Source: an uncultured Clostridia bacterium
GTDB taxonomy: Bacteria; Bacillota; Clostridia; Oscillospirales; Ruminococcaceae
DNA length: 18,787 nt
Direction: 5' to 3'
Assembly (NCBI GenBank): GCA_947584825.1
Contig: CANPWR010000016.1
Location: 1 to 18,787, forward strand
The notes under the pieces are model-generated. The model worked only from the letters and a program-made list of their open reading frames with translations, was not told the origin of the DNA and did not search any database. The position numbers were made by a program, and so were the translations under genes. Each line of letters opens with the position of its first letter. Position 1 is the stretch's first letter. Of this stretch, positions 6,964 to 13,817 are shown piece after piece.

Positions 6964-7914
6964 TTAGAATAAATTGCTGAACAAGTTGTCAGGATTGTTT
7001 ACCACACCCCAGTCGCCGTTTACCTTAGCAACAAAAAGAGTCTGTTTGATCCTGTTTTCCCTTTCGCCAAAGTCTCCTTCGAGCTCTAAAACTATTTTGA
7101 CACTTACGGCATAAACCTTTGAAACCTTGATTTTGTCATCAGCATAAAGCTCGTATTGATTTCTAAGACTGCTTTCAATCTCATCAGCGTTAATCTTGTC
7201 AACGCCTAGTATATCATAATCTATATCATCAATATATAATGAAGACTGATTAAAGAATTCATCAAATTGAAGTTTCATTTTATCCTTGTCGCCGTTGTAT
7301 TCGCCGTTTAGCATTGCCTTATAAATTACTTTTGGTACAGCGTTTTTATAATCATTGAAGTTGCTGTGTTCAATTGCATTCATATAGTCTTTAACAGCAC
7401 TCTTATAACCTCCGCCCAAGAAAACAGACATTAACACACAGATAATCACAATAAGTACAATACCTATAGCAGAAAATCCGATATATTTATCACGGTTAGG
7501 ACTTGTCTTGAATTTCTCGTAGCCGTCACCGATTTTGTCTTTCGCAAAAGCAATACCTTTGTCAACGGCAGTCGGTTCATCTGACGGCTGCTTTCCTACA
7601 GAAGTTTCTTGTACCGGTGTGTTAGTTACAGATTCATTATCAGCAACAGCATCGGAGATGTTTTCAGTTTCATTTGATGTATCGCTTTTTTCTGCTTCAG
7701 TTACTTTATTTTCACTATCGGCAGATGTATTTTTATCTGTTGTATTTTGTTCAGCCGTTACTGTTTCTGTTTCGATATTTTCCTTAACATCAGGGTTGAG
7801 CGGTGTGTTTTCAACCGAATGTTCATCATCTCTAACTACTTTATATCCGCATGAACTGCAGAACAAAGCATTTTCATTTAGCGGCGAGCCGCATTGAGAA
7901 CAGAATTTAGGCAT
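6964..7914 (-). CDS. Zinc-ribbon, single-pass membrane protein with extracytoplasmic domain
   Basis: The 316-residue protein starts with a zinc ribbon (CSQC at residues 5–8 and CSSC at 19–22). A long acidic Thr/Ser/Glu-rich linker with little structure follows (about 30–120), then one membrane helix at about 145–166. The C-terminal domain of about 145 residues begins YKSAVKDYMNAIEHSNFNDY, a helical start like those of NTF2/DUF4878-type lipid- or wall-facing domains; that resemblance is weak. Topology should place the zinc ribbon inside and the C-terminal domain outside. No specific function is recognised. Proteins of this layout are common in Firmicutes and often annotated only by the zinc ribbon. 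The start at 7914 is supported by GGGGGAT seven bases upstream; an in-frame TTG five codons earlier would place the ribosome binding site inside the gene. Confidence 0.8.
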   Translation of the reverse strand: MPKFCSQCGSPLNENALFCSSCGYKVVRDDEHSVENTPLNPDVKENIETETVTAEQNTTDKNTSADSENKVTEAEKSDTSNETENISDAVADNESVTNTPVQETSVGKQPSDEPTAVDKGIAFAKDKIGDGYEKFKTSPNRDKYIGFSAIGIVLIVIICVLMSVFLGGGYKSAVKDYMNAIEHSNFNDYKNAVPKVIYKAMLNGEYNGDKDKMKLQFDEFFNQSSLYIDDIDYDILGVDKINADEIESSLRNQYELYADDKIKVSKVYAVSVKIVLELEGDFGERENRIKQTLFVAKVNGDWGVVNNPDNLFSNLF

Positions 7915-7946
7915 TTTACAATCCCCCAATATTTTTATTTACAATA

Positions 7947-7975
7947 ATATTATACTAATATTAAAAAAATGTCAA
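7947..7975 (-). promoter_or_regulatory. Probable promoter of zinc-ribbon gene
   Basis: On the minus strand a perfect TTGACA (7975–7970) is followed by a T-rich spacer and either TATAAT with 15-nt spacing (7954–7949) or the overlapping TAATAT with 17-nt spacing (7952–7947). It lies in the 87-bp gap between alr and the zinc-ribbon gene, 33 nt before the start codon. Confidence 0.6.
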
Positions 7976-8001
7976 TAGAATGTTATGTATAAATACATAT
8001 A

Positions 8002-9168
8002 TCAATATTTTAAAATGTCGATTTGCTTACCGTTGTTATATACTACTCTCGGAACACGCTTTGAAATATTACATATAATTTCATACCCTATTGTGTTGCC
8101 TATATCAGCTATATCGTCAGCAGTGATAGTTTCGTTTCCGTCTGTTCCGATCAGCGTCACAGTATCCCCGACTTTAACGTCTATCCCCGTGACATCGCAC
8201 ATTAGCTGATCCATACATACTCTGCCGATTATTTTAGCTCTTTTTCCATGAATAAGAACCTCTCCTTTGTTTGACAAAAATCTCGGATAGCCGTCTGCAT
8301 ATCCAACGGGAATGGTTGCGATTTTAGCAGGCTTTTGCGTTGTGTACGTTCTTCCATAGCTGACGCATACACCGCTGTTGACCTCCTTGACCATAGAAAC
8401 ACAAGCCTTTAAATCAAGAACAGGCTCAAGCTTAAAAGGCACTTCCAAAGAAGAGTTAGGCTTTAATCCATACATAATTATTCCGAGCCTTGCGAGAGAA
8501 CTTTTGCCGGTTGAATGATAAACGCCTCCCGCCGAGTTAAGAAAGTGTATCTGGTTTAAGACAACAAGACGTTTTTTCAGTTCGTCAGCGACGGCTGTGA
8601 TTTGTTCAGCTTGTTTTTTTGTGTAATTTATATCGTCTTCAGCGTCACTATCGGCAGAAGCAAAATGAGTAAAAATACCCTCTAGCTGAATTCCGCTAAG
8701 CTTGGAAATTCTCTCTATAGAATCGCAAGCTTTTTCGACAGTATTCTCATAGACCCCGATCCTTGTCATACCTGTATCAAGGGCGCAGTGCGCACGGACA
8801 CGTTTTCCTATAGGTGAGCATTTGGACAGTTCTTCTGCATGGCTTTCATCTGTAAGAGCCTGAATAATGTCATAATCAGTAAGGTCTTTGGCGTATTCAG
8901 GAGGAGTGTAGCCTAAAATCAGTATCTCGCCTGTAATACCTATATCTCTGAGGTGCTTTGCCTCTTCTATATTAGATACTGCAAACCAGTTCACATCAAG
9001 CTCATTTTCAAGATAAGGCACAACAGCATCGTCGCCGTTGCCGTAGCAGTTTGCTTTTACAACGCATAAAAGCTCAGTTTCAGGCTTTAAGAACTTTTTG
9101 AAATTCTCTACATTGGCTTTAATGCGGTCAAGGTGGGTTTCTGCCCACGCTCTTTTAAGATAAGACAT
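8002..9168 (-). CDS. alr: Alanine racemase
   Basis: The 388-residue PLP enzyme interconverts L- and D-alanine, supplying D-alanine for peptidoglycan. The cofactor lysine is Lys38 in VVKANCYGNG. The second catalytic residue is Tyr271 in SYGRTY. Other family elements are TGMTRIG (132–138), the FTHFASAD segment (166–173), ARLGIIMYG (226–234) and the RVCMDQLMCDV block (316–326). Length matches bacterial Alr. The start at 9168 is preceded by AAAGGAA with good spacing, and the N-terminus (YLKRAWAETHLDRIKANVENFK) matches the family. The frame extends 54 codons further upstream with no homology and would overlap the divergent SLOG gene, so that extension is rejected. The DD pathway is not otherwise represented nearby. 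Confidence 0.95.
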   Translation of the reverse strand: MSYLKRAWAETHLDRIKANVENFKKFLKPETELLCVVKANCYGNGDDAVVPYLENELDVNWFAVSNIEEAKHLRDIGITGEILILGYTPPEYAKDLTDYDIIQALTDESHAEELSKCSPIGKRVRAHCALDTGMTRIGVYENTVEKACDSIERISKLSGIQLEGIFTHFASADSDAEDDINYTKKQAEQITAVADELKKRLVVLNQIHFLNSAGGVYHSTGKSSLARLGIIMYGLKPNSSLEVPFKLEPVLDLKACVSMVKEVNSGVCVSYGRTYTTQKPAKIATIPVGYADGYPRFLSNKGEVLIHGKRAKIIGRVCMDQLMCDVTGIDVKVGDTVTLIGTDGNETITADDIADIGNTIGYEIICNISKRVPRVVYNNGKQIDILKY

Positions 9169-9208
9169 AAAAAATTCCTTTCTTTGTATTTCTTTTTTCA
9201 ACTGACTA

Positions 9209-9237
9209 TTGATAATTTTTTGAGTTTGTGATATGCT
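9209..9237 (+). promoter_or_regulatory. Promoter of SLOG gene (extended -10)
   Basis: TTGATA (9209–9214) and TATGCT (9232–9237) are 17 nt apart, with TG at 9229–9230 forming an extended -10. It lies about 46 nt upstream of the chosen start at 9284, in the divergent gap with alr. Confidence 0.62.
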
Positions 9238-9243
9238 ATATAA

Positions 9244-9272
9244 AGTATAATTACTGCCGTTAGCGGTGTTAG
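9244..9272 (-). promoter_or_regulatory. Possible alr promoter
   Basis: On the minus strand TATACT (9249–9244) lies 17 nt after CTAACA (9272–9267), about 75 nt upstream of the alr start. The -35 match is only four of six. If real, it lies face to face with the SLOG-gene promoter in the same 115-bp gap. Confidence 0.3.
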
Positions 9273-9283
9273 AGGGGAAAGTT

Positions 9284-9835
9284 TTGGCACTGATTACAAT
9301 AACAAACGATGGATTTGATATAAATCGCACCTGCTGTTTTTCAGGACACAGACCTGAAAAGCTCGCTCAAAAGGGAAATATAAACTCTCCGCAGATAAGA
9401 CGGCTTATCAGTATGCTGTATTTAGAAATTGAAAATGCAATCGAGGACGGTTACACCAATTTTATAACAGGAATGGCAAGGGGTATTGACCTTTGGGCGG
9501 CTAGGTATGTTTATGAGAAACGTGTTAAAAATCCAAATTTAAAGCTCATTTGTGCAATCCCTTATGACGGTCACGGTAAAAAGCTTAGAAGTACTGAAAA
9601 GTGGGAGTATGATAATATCGTTGCTTCTGCTGATAAGGTTTATATAATGGAAGATAAGTATACACAAAATTGTATGCAGAAGAGAAACCGTTTTATGGTT
9701 GATAATTCATCAAAGGTAATTGCTGTTGTAGATAATTACCGAAGCGGAACAGGTCAGACAATAAATTACGCATTAAGAAAAGGCGTTGAAGTTCATATTA
9801 TTGATATAAAAAATAATGCGCCGATATTAAGATAG
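9284..9835 (+). CDS. SLOG-domain protein, DUF1273/YpsA-like
   Basis: The 183-residue Rossmann-like protein carries SLOG (SMF/DprA-LOG) signatures: CCFSGHRPEKL (17–27), ITGMARGIDLWAA (61–73), the VDNSSKVIAVVD strand (139–150) and GTGQTINYALRKG (155–167). These fit the DUF1273/YpsA subfamily. SLOG domains bind nucleotides or nucleotide-derived ligands; B. subtilis YpsA affects cell division and stress survival, but its reaction is unknown. The start is TTG at 9284, preceded by GAGGGG with about seven bases spacing. A GTG at 9266 in the same frame has no ribosome binding site and would put GAGGGG inside the gene. It is divergent from alr, with a good promoter between. The LCP-like gene follows 130 bp downstream, and a shared transcript is possible because no terminator was seen between them. 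Confidence 0.87.
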   Translation: MALITITNDGFDINRTCCFSGHRPEKLAQKGNINSPQIRRLISMLYLEIENAIEDGYTNFITGMARGIDLWAARYVYEKRVKNPNLKLICAIPYDGHGKKLRSTEKWEYDNIVASADKVYIMEDKYTQNCMQKRNRFMVDNSSKVIAVVDNYRSGTGQTINYALRKGVEVHIIDIKNNAPILR

Positions 9836-9965
9836 TTCAATTGACCTTTTTAGTTTACACCTTTAAAGGATAAGTTTCAAGTATTAAATATTAATTTTAG
9901 TGTTTATAAAGTCGTAGATTATTAAATTCAAGATTTTTAACTATAATACTTTAGGAGAGAATTTT

Positions 9966-10886
9966 ATGGCGGATAAGAATAAAAAGAAAAAAAGAAGATC
10001 TCAGGCGCCTATTGCACTTGTTTACTTTTCAACAATGATTGTTTTCATTGTGATTTTCGGTGCTATTGCGATAGGAATAATGAATAAAATGGTGCTGGAA
10101 CCGGAGGAAAGATCTTCAACTGTTTCTGTGGAGAGCAGTAACCCTACTGATGAAAATAATCAGACATATTTCTATATGGTTAAGAATGATAAGAACAGTT
10201 TAGATGCTGCTATGCTGGCAAGAATTATGCCTGCAGACGGAAAAATTATGCTTGTTCCGCTGTCTCCGTATACAACAGTAACAACTGACGGTACTAATCA
10301 AACAATGGACCAGGTTTTTAAATCAGGCGGAGCAGCTGAAACTTCAAATGCAGTTTCCGGAGCTCTTGATATTGACATTGACAGGTATATGTCAATGGGA
10401 GAGAGTTGTTTTGAAAATTTATGCGATAATTTTGGAAGTATTACATATGAGGTCTTGGAGAATATGTATTATGTTGATAATGATTCCGATGATGTTATAA
10501 ATTATTCAAAGGGTGACAAAATTTCGCTGCAGGGTTATCAGATAAGACAGTTTATGATATATCCAAAGTATAAAAGCGGATTTTCTCAGAATGTTCTAAC
10601 TGCAGGAGATATGATAAAGAGCCTGATCAACAGCGGATTTAAGCTCCAAACTACAAGAGACAACCTTGATTCAATATATTCTAAGCTTCTTGAAGAATCA
10701 GCAGATAAGAATTTTAACGCCAATGACTTTGAAGAAACTAAAAATAGTTATTATTATATAATGGATAACTTTGATAATCCTGCCGATATGCTTACTCCTA
10801 CAGGAGTATGGTTGAATAACGAATATAGATTTAATGTTGACGACGCTTTTAAAGCACAGCTAAAAACGGTGTTTAAAATTGATTAA
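9966..10886 (+). CDS. Membrane-anchored LCP-like protein without the usual arginines
   Basis: The 306-residue protein has a Lys/Arg-rich cytoplasmic tail (4–11), one membrane helix (about 16–38) and an outside domain. That domain resembles LytR-CpsA-Psr in layout: LDAAMLARIMPADGKIMLVPLS (79–100) occupies the place of the family's SDTI...SIPRDT region, and GGAAETSNAVSGALDIDIDRYMSM (121–144) matches the segment after it, followed by FENLCDNFGSITYEV. LCP enzymes attach wall polymers to peptidoglycan and use conserved arginines to bind the pyrophosphate lipid. Here the proline-arginine is replaced by SPYTT, and the later RxRxD/GRxxRQ region reads YPKYKSGFSQNVLTAGD (199–215). Enzymatic activity is therefore doubtful. 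The assignment is by eye and could be wrong. AGGAGAGA lies five to six bases before the ATG. A possible promoter is TATAAT at 9942, close to the ribosome binding site. Confidence 0.7.
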   Translation: MADKNKKKKRRSQAPIALVYFSTMIVFIVIFGAIAIGIMNKMVLEPEERSSTVSVESSNPTDENNQTYFYMVKNDKNSLDAAMLARIMPADGKIMLVPLSPYTTVTTDGTNQTMDQVFKSGGAAETSNAVSGALDIDIDRYMSMGESCFENLCDNFGSITYEVLENMYYVDNDSDDVINYSKGDKISLQGYQIRQFMIYPKYKSGFSQNVLTAGDMIKSLINSGFKLQTTRDNLDSIYSKLLEESADKNFNANDFEETKNSYYYIMDNFDNPADMLTPTGVWLNNEYRFNVDDAFKAQLKTVFKID

Positions 10887-11045
10887 TAGTTTTTGATGTT
10901 GACATTGTAGTGTGAAAATATTTTTTCACGAATACATTAAGAGTCTTTGCTGAGAAAAGTCGTGAAAAAATTCCGACAGAGCCTAAAAAGACTTGTATAT
11001 CCGATTGAAGGATATGATTTTGCACAGCAAGCATGGTGATTGATA
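10887..11045 (+). other. Leader of PII-like gene with several inverted repeats
   Basis: This 159-bp gap holds four or five short inverted repeats in a row. GTGAAAA/TTTTCAC is at 10912–10929. A nested structure at 10942–10993 has outer AGTCTTT/AAAGACT and inner GTCG-GAA/TTC-CGAC with one bulged base and an AAAA loop. ATATCC/GGATAT is at 10997–11015, and TTGC/GCAA at 11020–11030. A perfect TTGACA lies at 10899 but no good -10 box at 15–19 nt. No long reading frame is present on the plus strand. It may be a structured 5' leader of the PII-like gene. No known riboswitch class was recognised. Confidence 0.35.
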
Positions 11046-11453
11046 ATGAAACTTATGGTCTTGATACTCAATAAAATAGATTCTCTTGAATACCTGCTTG
11101 AGGGATTGTCCGCAGCAGGAATCGGCGGTGCAACAATAATCGACTCCGCTGGACTTGCTATGACATTGTCTAAAATGGAATCTAGCTTTGTCAGTTCGTC
11201 TATTCGGGCGTTGTTTACGGGAAACAGAGCTGATGAGGAAAACAAAACTATAATTTCTGTTATAAAAGACGATCAGTTGGATATTGCAAGAAGAGTTGTA
11301 TACAGCACAGTAGGAGATCTTTCAAAGCCTAACACAGGTATTCTGTTCACAATCCCTATTGATTTTGTTGAGGGTACAAAGAAAAACGGAAGTCTGGATA
11401 CGAATATGAATTCCGGCAGAGAATCTTCACATAAGTCAGCCAAAAGAAAATAG
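11046..11453 (+). CDS. Small PII-like (GlnB superfamily) protein
   Basis: The 135-residue protein has a ferredoxin-like PII pattern. A first strand MKLMVLILNK is followed by a helix and the strand GGATIIDSAGL. A loop region follows (about 38–63), then a strand KTIISVI, a helix beginning DDQLDIARRVV, and a last strand TGILFTIPIDFVEG. PII proteins are trimeric sensors, usually of ATP/ADP and 2-oxoglutarate. This one is divergent: the T-loop lacks the usual sequence with its modification tyrosine, and the B-loop TGKIGDGK is replaced by VGDLSKPNTG. No amtB or glnA is nearby. The C-terminal 20 residues are basic and probably disordered. The start at 11046 has GGTGAT five bases upstream; a TTG two codons earlier overlaps that site. 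It stands between an LCP-like gene and the fucose operon and is followed by a strong terminator. Confidence 0.72.
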   Translation: MKLMVLILNKIDSLEYLLEGLSAAGIGGATIIDSAGLAMTLSKMESSFVSSSIRALFTGNRADEENKTIISVIKDDQLDIARRVVYSTVGDLSKPNTGILFTIPIDFVEGTKKNGSLDTNMNSGRESSHKSAKRK

Positions 11454-11469
11454 AAAATATTTTTATTAT

Positions 11470-11500
11470 ACTGCAAATATAAATATTTGCAGTTATTTTT
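11470..11500 (+). terminator. Rho-independent terminator after PII-like gene
   Basis: A perfect 10-bp inverted repeat (ACTGCAAATA at 11470–11479 and TATTTGCAGT at 11484–11493, loop TAAA) is followed by TATTTTTG. It starts 17 bp after the stop codon and separates this unit from the fucose operon. Confidence 0.82.
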
Positions 11501-11556
11501 GTAATATTTCACAAAAATTAAGGTGAATTTTCTATGCCGGAGTAACATTCTTTTGA

Positions 11557-11585
11557 TAGACAATCATTATAAAATAAAGTATAAT
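11557..11585 (+). promoter_or_regulatory. Promoter of the fucose operon
   Basis: TAGACA (11557–11562) and a perfect TATAAT (11580–11585) are separated by 17 nt. It sits 36 bp upstream of the fucA start and after the preceding terminator. No clear catabolite-response element or long inverted-repeat operator was seen around it; the best nearby is a 4-bp TGAT/ATCA repeat overlapping the -35 box. Confidence 0.72.
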
Positions 11586-11620
11586 AATAATGTATATGAA
11601 TTTGAAAGGACGTAATATTT

Positions 11621-12298
11621 ATGTATGAGGATATCAAAGAACAAATAGTTGATGTTTGTCACAAAATGTGGCAGCAGGGTTGGGTTGCAGCCAATGACGG
11701 AAATGTAACCGTTAAAGTCGCAGAGGGAAAATACCTGGCAACCCAAACAGGGGTTTCAAAGGCATTTATCACTCCTGATAAAATTGGTCTTATTGATGAT
11801 GAATTCAATATATTAGACGCAGTTGAGGGCTGGCGTCCATCGAGTGAAGTCAAGATGCATTTGAAATGCTATCACGACAGACCTGATGTGGGTGCGGTAG
11901 TTCACGCACACCCTCCTACGGCAACAGGCTTTGCCTGTGCACAGCTTCCTATGGATGACTACTGTATGATAGAAACGGTCATAGCAGTAGGTTCTGTTCC
12001 GCTTACACCTTACGGTACGCCGTCTACATATGAGGTTCCCGACGCGATAGAACCTTATTTGCAGGAGCATGACTGTATGCTTTTAGAAAATCACGGTGCG
12101 CTTACTGTGGGAGCCGACCTTATCACGGCATATTACAGAATGGAAACTCTAGAGCTTCAAGCTAAAATTTCACTAGTGGCAAGGCTTCTCGGAGGAGTTA
12201 AGGACATCTCAAGGGAGAATATCGACAGACTTATCGGTATGCGTCCTCAGTATGGAGTTACCGGAAAGCATCCGGGATACAAAAAATATTCAAAATAA
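11621..12298 (+). CDS. fucA: L-fuculose-1-phosphate aldolase (class II aldolase)
   Basis: The 225-residue zinc aldolase splits L-fuculose 1-phosphate into DHAP and L-lactaldehyde. The class II aldolase/adducin pattern is complete: a phosphate-binding NDGN at 25–28, TGVSKAFITPD (43–53), the catalytic glutamate Glu76 in SSEVKMH, and zinc ligands His95 and His97 in VHAHPPT and His158 in ENHGALTVG. Length matches E. coli FucA (215). The related rhamnulose-1-phosphate aldolase RhaD is longer, and the downstream fucI makes fuculose phosphate the likely substrate. The ATG at 11621 is preceded by GAAAGGA. It is the first gene of a three-gene operon, 18 bp before the kinase. Confidence 0.92.
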   Translation: MYEDIKEQIVDVCHKMWQQGWVAANDGNVTVKVAEGKYLATQTGVSKAFITPDKIGLIDDEFNILDAVEGWRPSSEVKMHLKCYHDRPDVGAVVHAHPPTATGFACAQLPMDDYCMIETVIAVGSVPLTPYGTPSTYEVPDAIEPYLQEHDCMLLENHGALTVGADLITAYYRMETLELQAKISLVARLLGGVKDISRENIDRLIGMRPQYGVTGKHPGYKKYSK

Positions 12299-12316
12299 AT
12301 AATCGAGGAAAATTAA

Positions 12317-13801
12317 ATGAGCATAGAAAAAAGAGTATTGGCATTTGATTTCGGCGCTTCAAGCGGACGTGCGATGCTTGGTGTATTTGACGGAGAAAAA
12401 ATTGAACTTTCAGAGATCCACAGGTTTTCAAACGATCCCGTTTCTCTCGGCGGAACGCTTTATTGGGATACGCTTAGGCTCTTTTACGAGATAAAGCAGG
12501 GTCTTATAAAAGCGAAGCTTGCAGGCGGTTTCGACAGTGTCGGAATAAATACATGGGGTGTTGATTTCGGACTTCTCGACAGCGACGGTGTTCTTTTGGA
12601 AAGCGGAGTAAACTACCGTGATAAAAGAACAGCGGGAATGATTGATAAGGCTGCAGAGCTTATTCCTCTTTCAAAGCTGTATAAGGAAACGGGAAATCAG
12701 ATTATGGAGATAAATACGGCATTTCAGCTTTTATCTATAAAAGAGAATAGAAAGCCGCTTTTGGAGCGTGCTGAAACAATGCTGCTTACGCCCGACTTGT
12801 TTAACTATTTCCTTACGGGAGAGATAAAAACTGAATACTCTATCGCCTCGACAACTCAGCTTGTTGATCCGAAAACCAAAAACTGGAACAGAGATGTGAT
12901 TGATGCTTTAGGGCTTCCGCAGCGGTTGTTTGGAGAAATAGTTCCGAGCGGAACAAAAATAGGAGAGCTTTCAGATGATTTATGCGAGGAGTTGGGAATT
13001 TCTAAAGTTCCTGTAATAGCGGTTTGCGGACATGATACGCAAAATGCGGTTGTTGCTGTTCCTACACAGGAAAAGGATTTTATATTTGTCTCCTGCGGAA
13101 CGTGGTCGCTTTTCGGAACGGAAACCGACAAGCCGATTGTATCTGACAAAGCTTATGAGCTTAATTTGACAAACGAGGGCGGATACGGCGGAACGACTAA
13201 TGTCTTGAAAAATATTATCGGACTTTGGCTGATTCAGGAAAGCAGACGTCAATGGCAGAGAGAAGGCAAGGATTATTCCTTTGCCGATTTGGAAAAGCTT
13301 GCACTTGAGAGCGAGCCGTTTAAATGCTTTATAGATCCTGACTATCCTACTTTTACACCGCCCGGAAATCTTCCTAAGAGGATTCAGGAATTTTGTGAGG
13401 AAACAGGACAGTATGTACCTCAAACGGTCGGAGAGATTGTAAGATGTATTTATGAGAGCCTGAGTTTGAAATACCGTTATGCGTTTGACCAGATAAGAGA
13501 GCTGACGGACAAGGATTACAAGGTTATAAATATTGTCGGCGGGGGTACAAAAGATGGTCTTTTGTGTCAGATGACGGCGAACTCATGCAACACCAGAGTT
13601 TTAGCAGGTCCTGTTGAAGCGACTGTATTCGGGAATATTGCTGTTCAGCTTATGGCTGACGGAACTGTTTCAGATACGAAAAAGGCAAGAGAGATTATTG
13701 CTAAATCAGATAATGTAAAGAGTTACGAGCCGGAAGAAAAATCAGTAAAAGCCTTTGAAAAGGTGTATAGTGACTTCAGGGAAATAATTAAAATAAAATA
13801 A
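12317..13801 (+). CDS. rhaB: Rhamnulokinase-type FGGY kinase, probably phosphorylating L-fuculose
   Basis: The 494-residue FGGY-family sugar kinase has an N-terminal ATPase motif FDFGASSGRAMLG (10–22) and IHRFSNDPV (34–42), both typical of rhamnulokinases. INTWGVDFGLLD is at 77–88, the catalytic base Asp239 is in CGHDTQNA, SCGTWSLFG is at 259–267, and the adenosine-binding VGGGTKDGLLCQMTAN at 407–422. By sequence it is RhaB-like, yet it lies between fucA and fucI, where the fuculokinase would be needed. Rhamnulokinase-type enzymes filling the fuculokinase role occur in Clostridia, so the expected reaction is L-fuculose to L-fuculose 1-phosphate with ATP; rhamnulose could also be accepted. The ribosome binding site GAGGAAA is upstream of the ATG; the gap to fucI is 16 bp. 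Confidence 0.9.
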   Translation: MSIEKRVLAFDFGASSGRAMLGVFDGEKIELSEIHRFSNDPVSLGGTLYWDTLRLFYEIKQGLIKAKLAGGFDSVGINTWGVDFGLLDSDGVLLESGVNYRDKRTAGMIDKAAELIPLSKLYKETGNQIMEINTAFQLLSIKENRKPLLERAETMLLTPDLFNYFLTGEIKTEYSIASTTQLVDPKTKNWNRDVIDALGLPQRLFGEIVPSGTKIGELSDDLCEELGISKVPVIAVCGHDTQNAVVAVPTQEKDFIFVSCGTWSLFGTETDKPIVSDKAYELNLTNEGGYGGTTNVLKNIIGLWLIQESRRQWQREGKDYSFADLEKLALESEPFKCFIDPDYPTFTPPGNLPKRIQEFCEETGQYVPQTVGEIVRCIYESLSLKYRYAFDQIRELTDKDYKVINIVGGGTKDGLLCQMTANSCNTRVLAGPVEATVFGNIAVQLMADGTVSDTKKAREIIAKSDNVKSYEPEEKSVKAFEKVYSDFREIIKIK

Positions 13802-13817
13802 ATCGGAGGGAAAGAGA

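Noticed and set aside
7535..7897. Plus-strand 120-residue serine/valine-rich open frame
   Set aside because: It is the antisense of the acidic Thr/Ser/Glu-rich linker of the zinc-ribbon protein; the low-complexity composition follows from that and there is no ribosome binding site.
9169..9330. 54-codon N-terminal extension of alanine racemase
   Set aside because: It has no similarity to Alr, runs through the divergent promoter region into the SLOG gene, and lacks the good AAAGGAA site found at 9168.
10899..10904. Perfect TTGACA as promoter of the PII-like gene
   Set aside because: No acceptable -10 hexamer lies 15–19 nt downstream; the best TATTTT is only 14 nt away. Kept as a note in the leader entry.
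10912..10929. GTGAAAA/TTTTCAC hairpin as terminator of the LCP-like gene
   Set aside because: The stem is AT-rich and only 7 bp, and no T tract follows its right arm.
10937..11245. Minus-strand 102-residue open frame opposite the PII-like gene
   Set aside because: Most of it is antisense to the PII-like coding region, the translation resembles no family, and the gene on the plus strand has a clear start signal.
12980..13423. Minus-strand 147-residue open frame inside the kinase gene
   Set aside because: It is fully antisense to the conserved FGGY kinase core and has no initiation signal.
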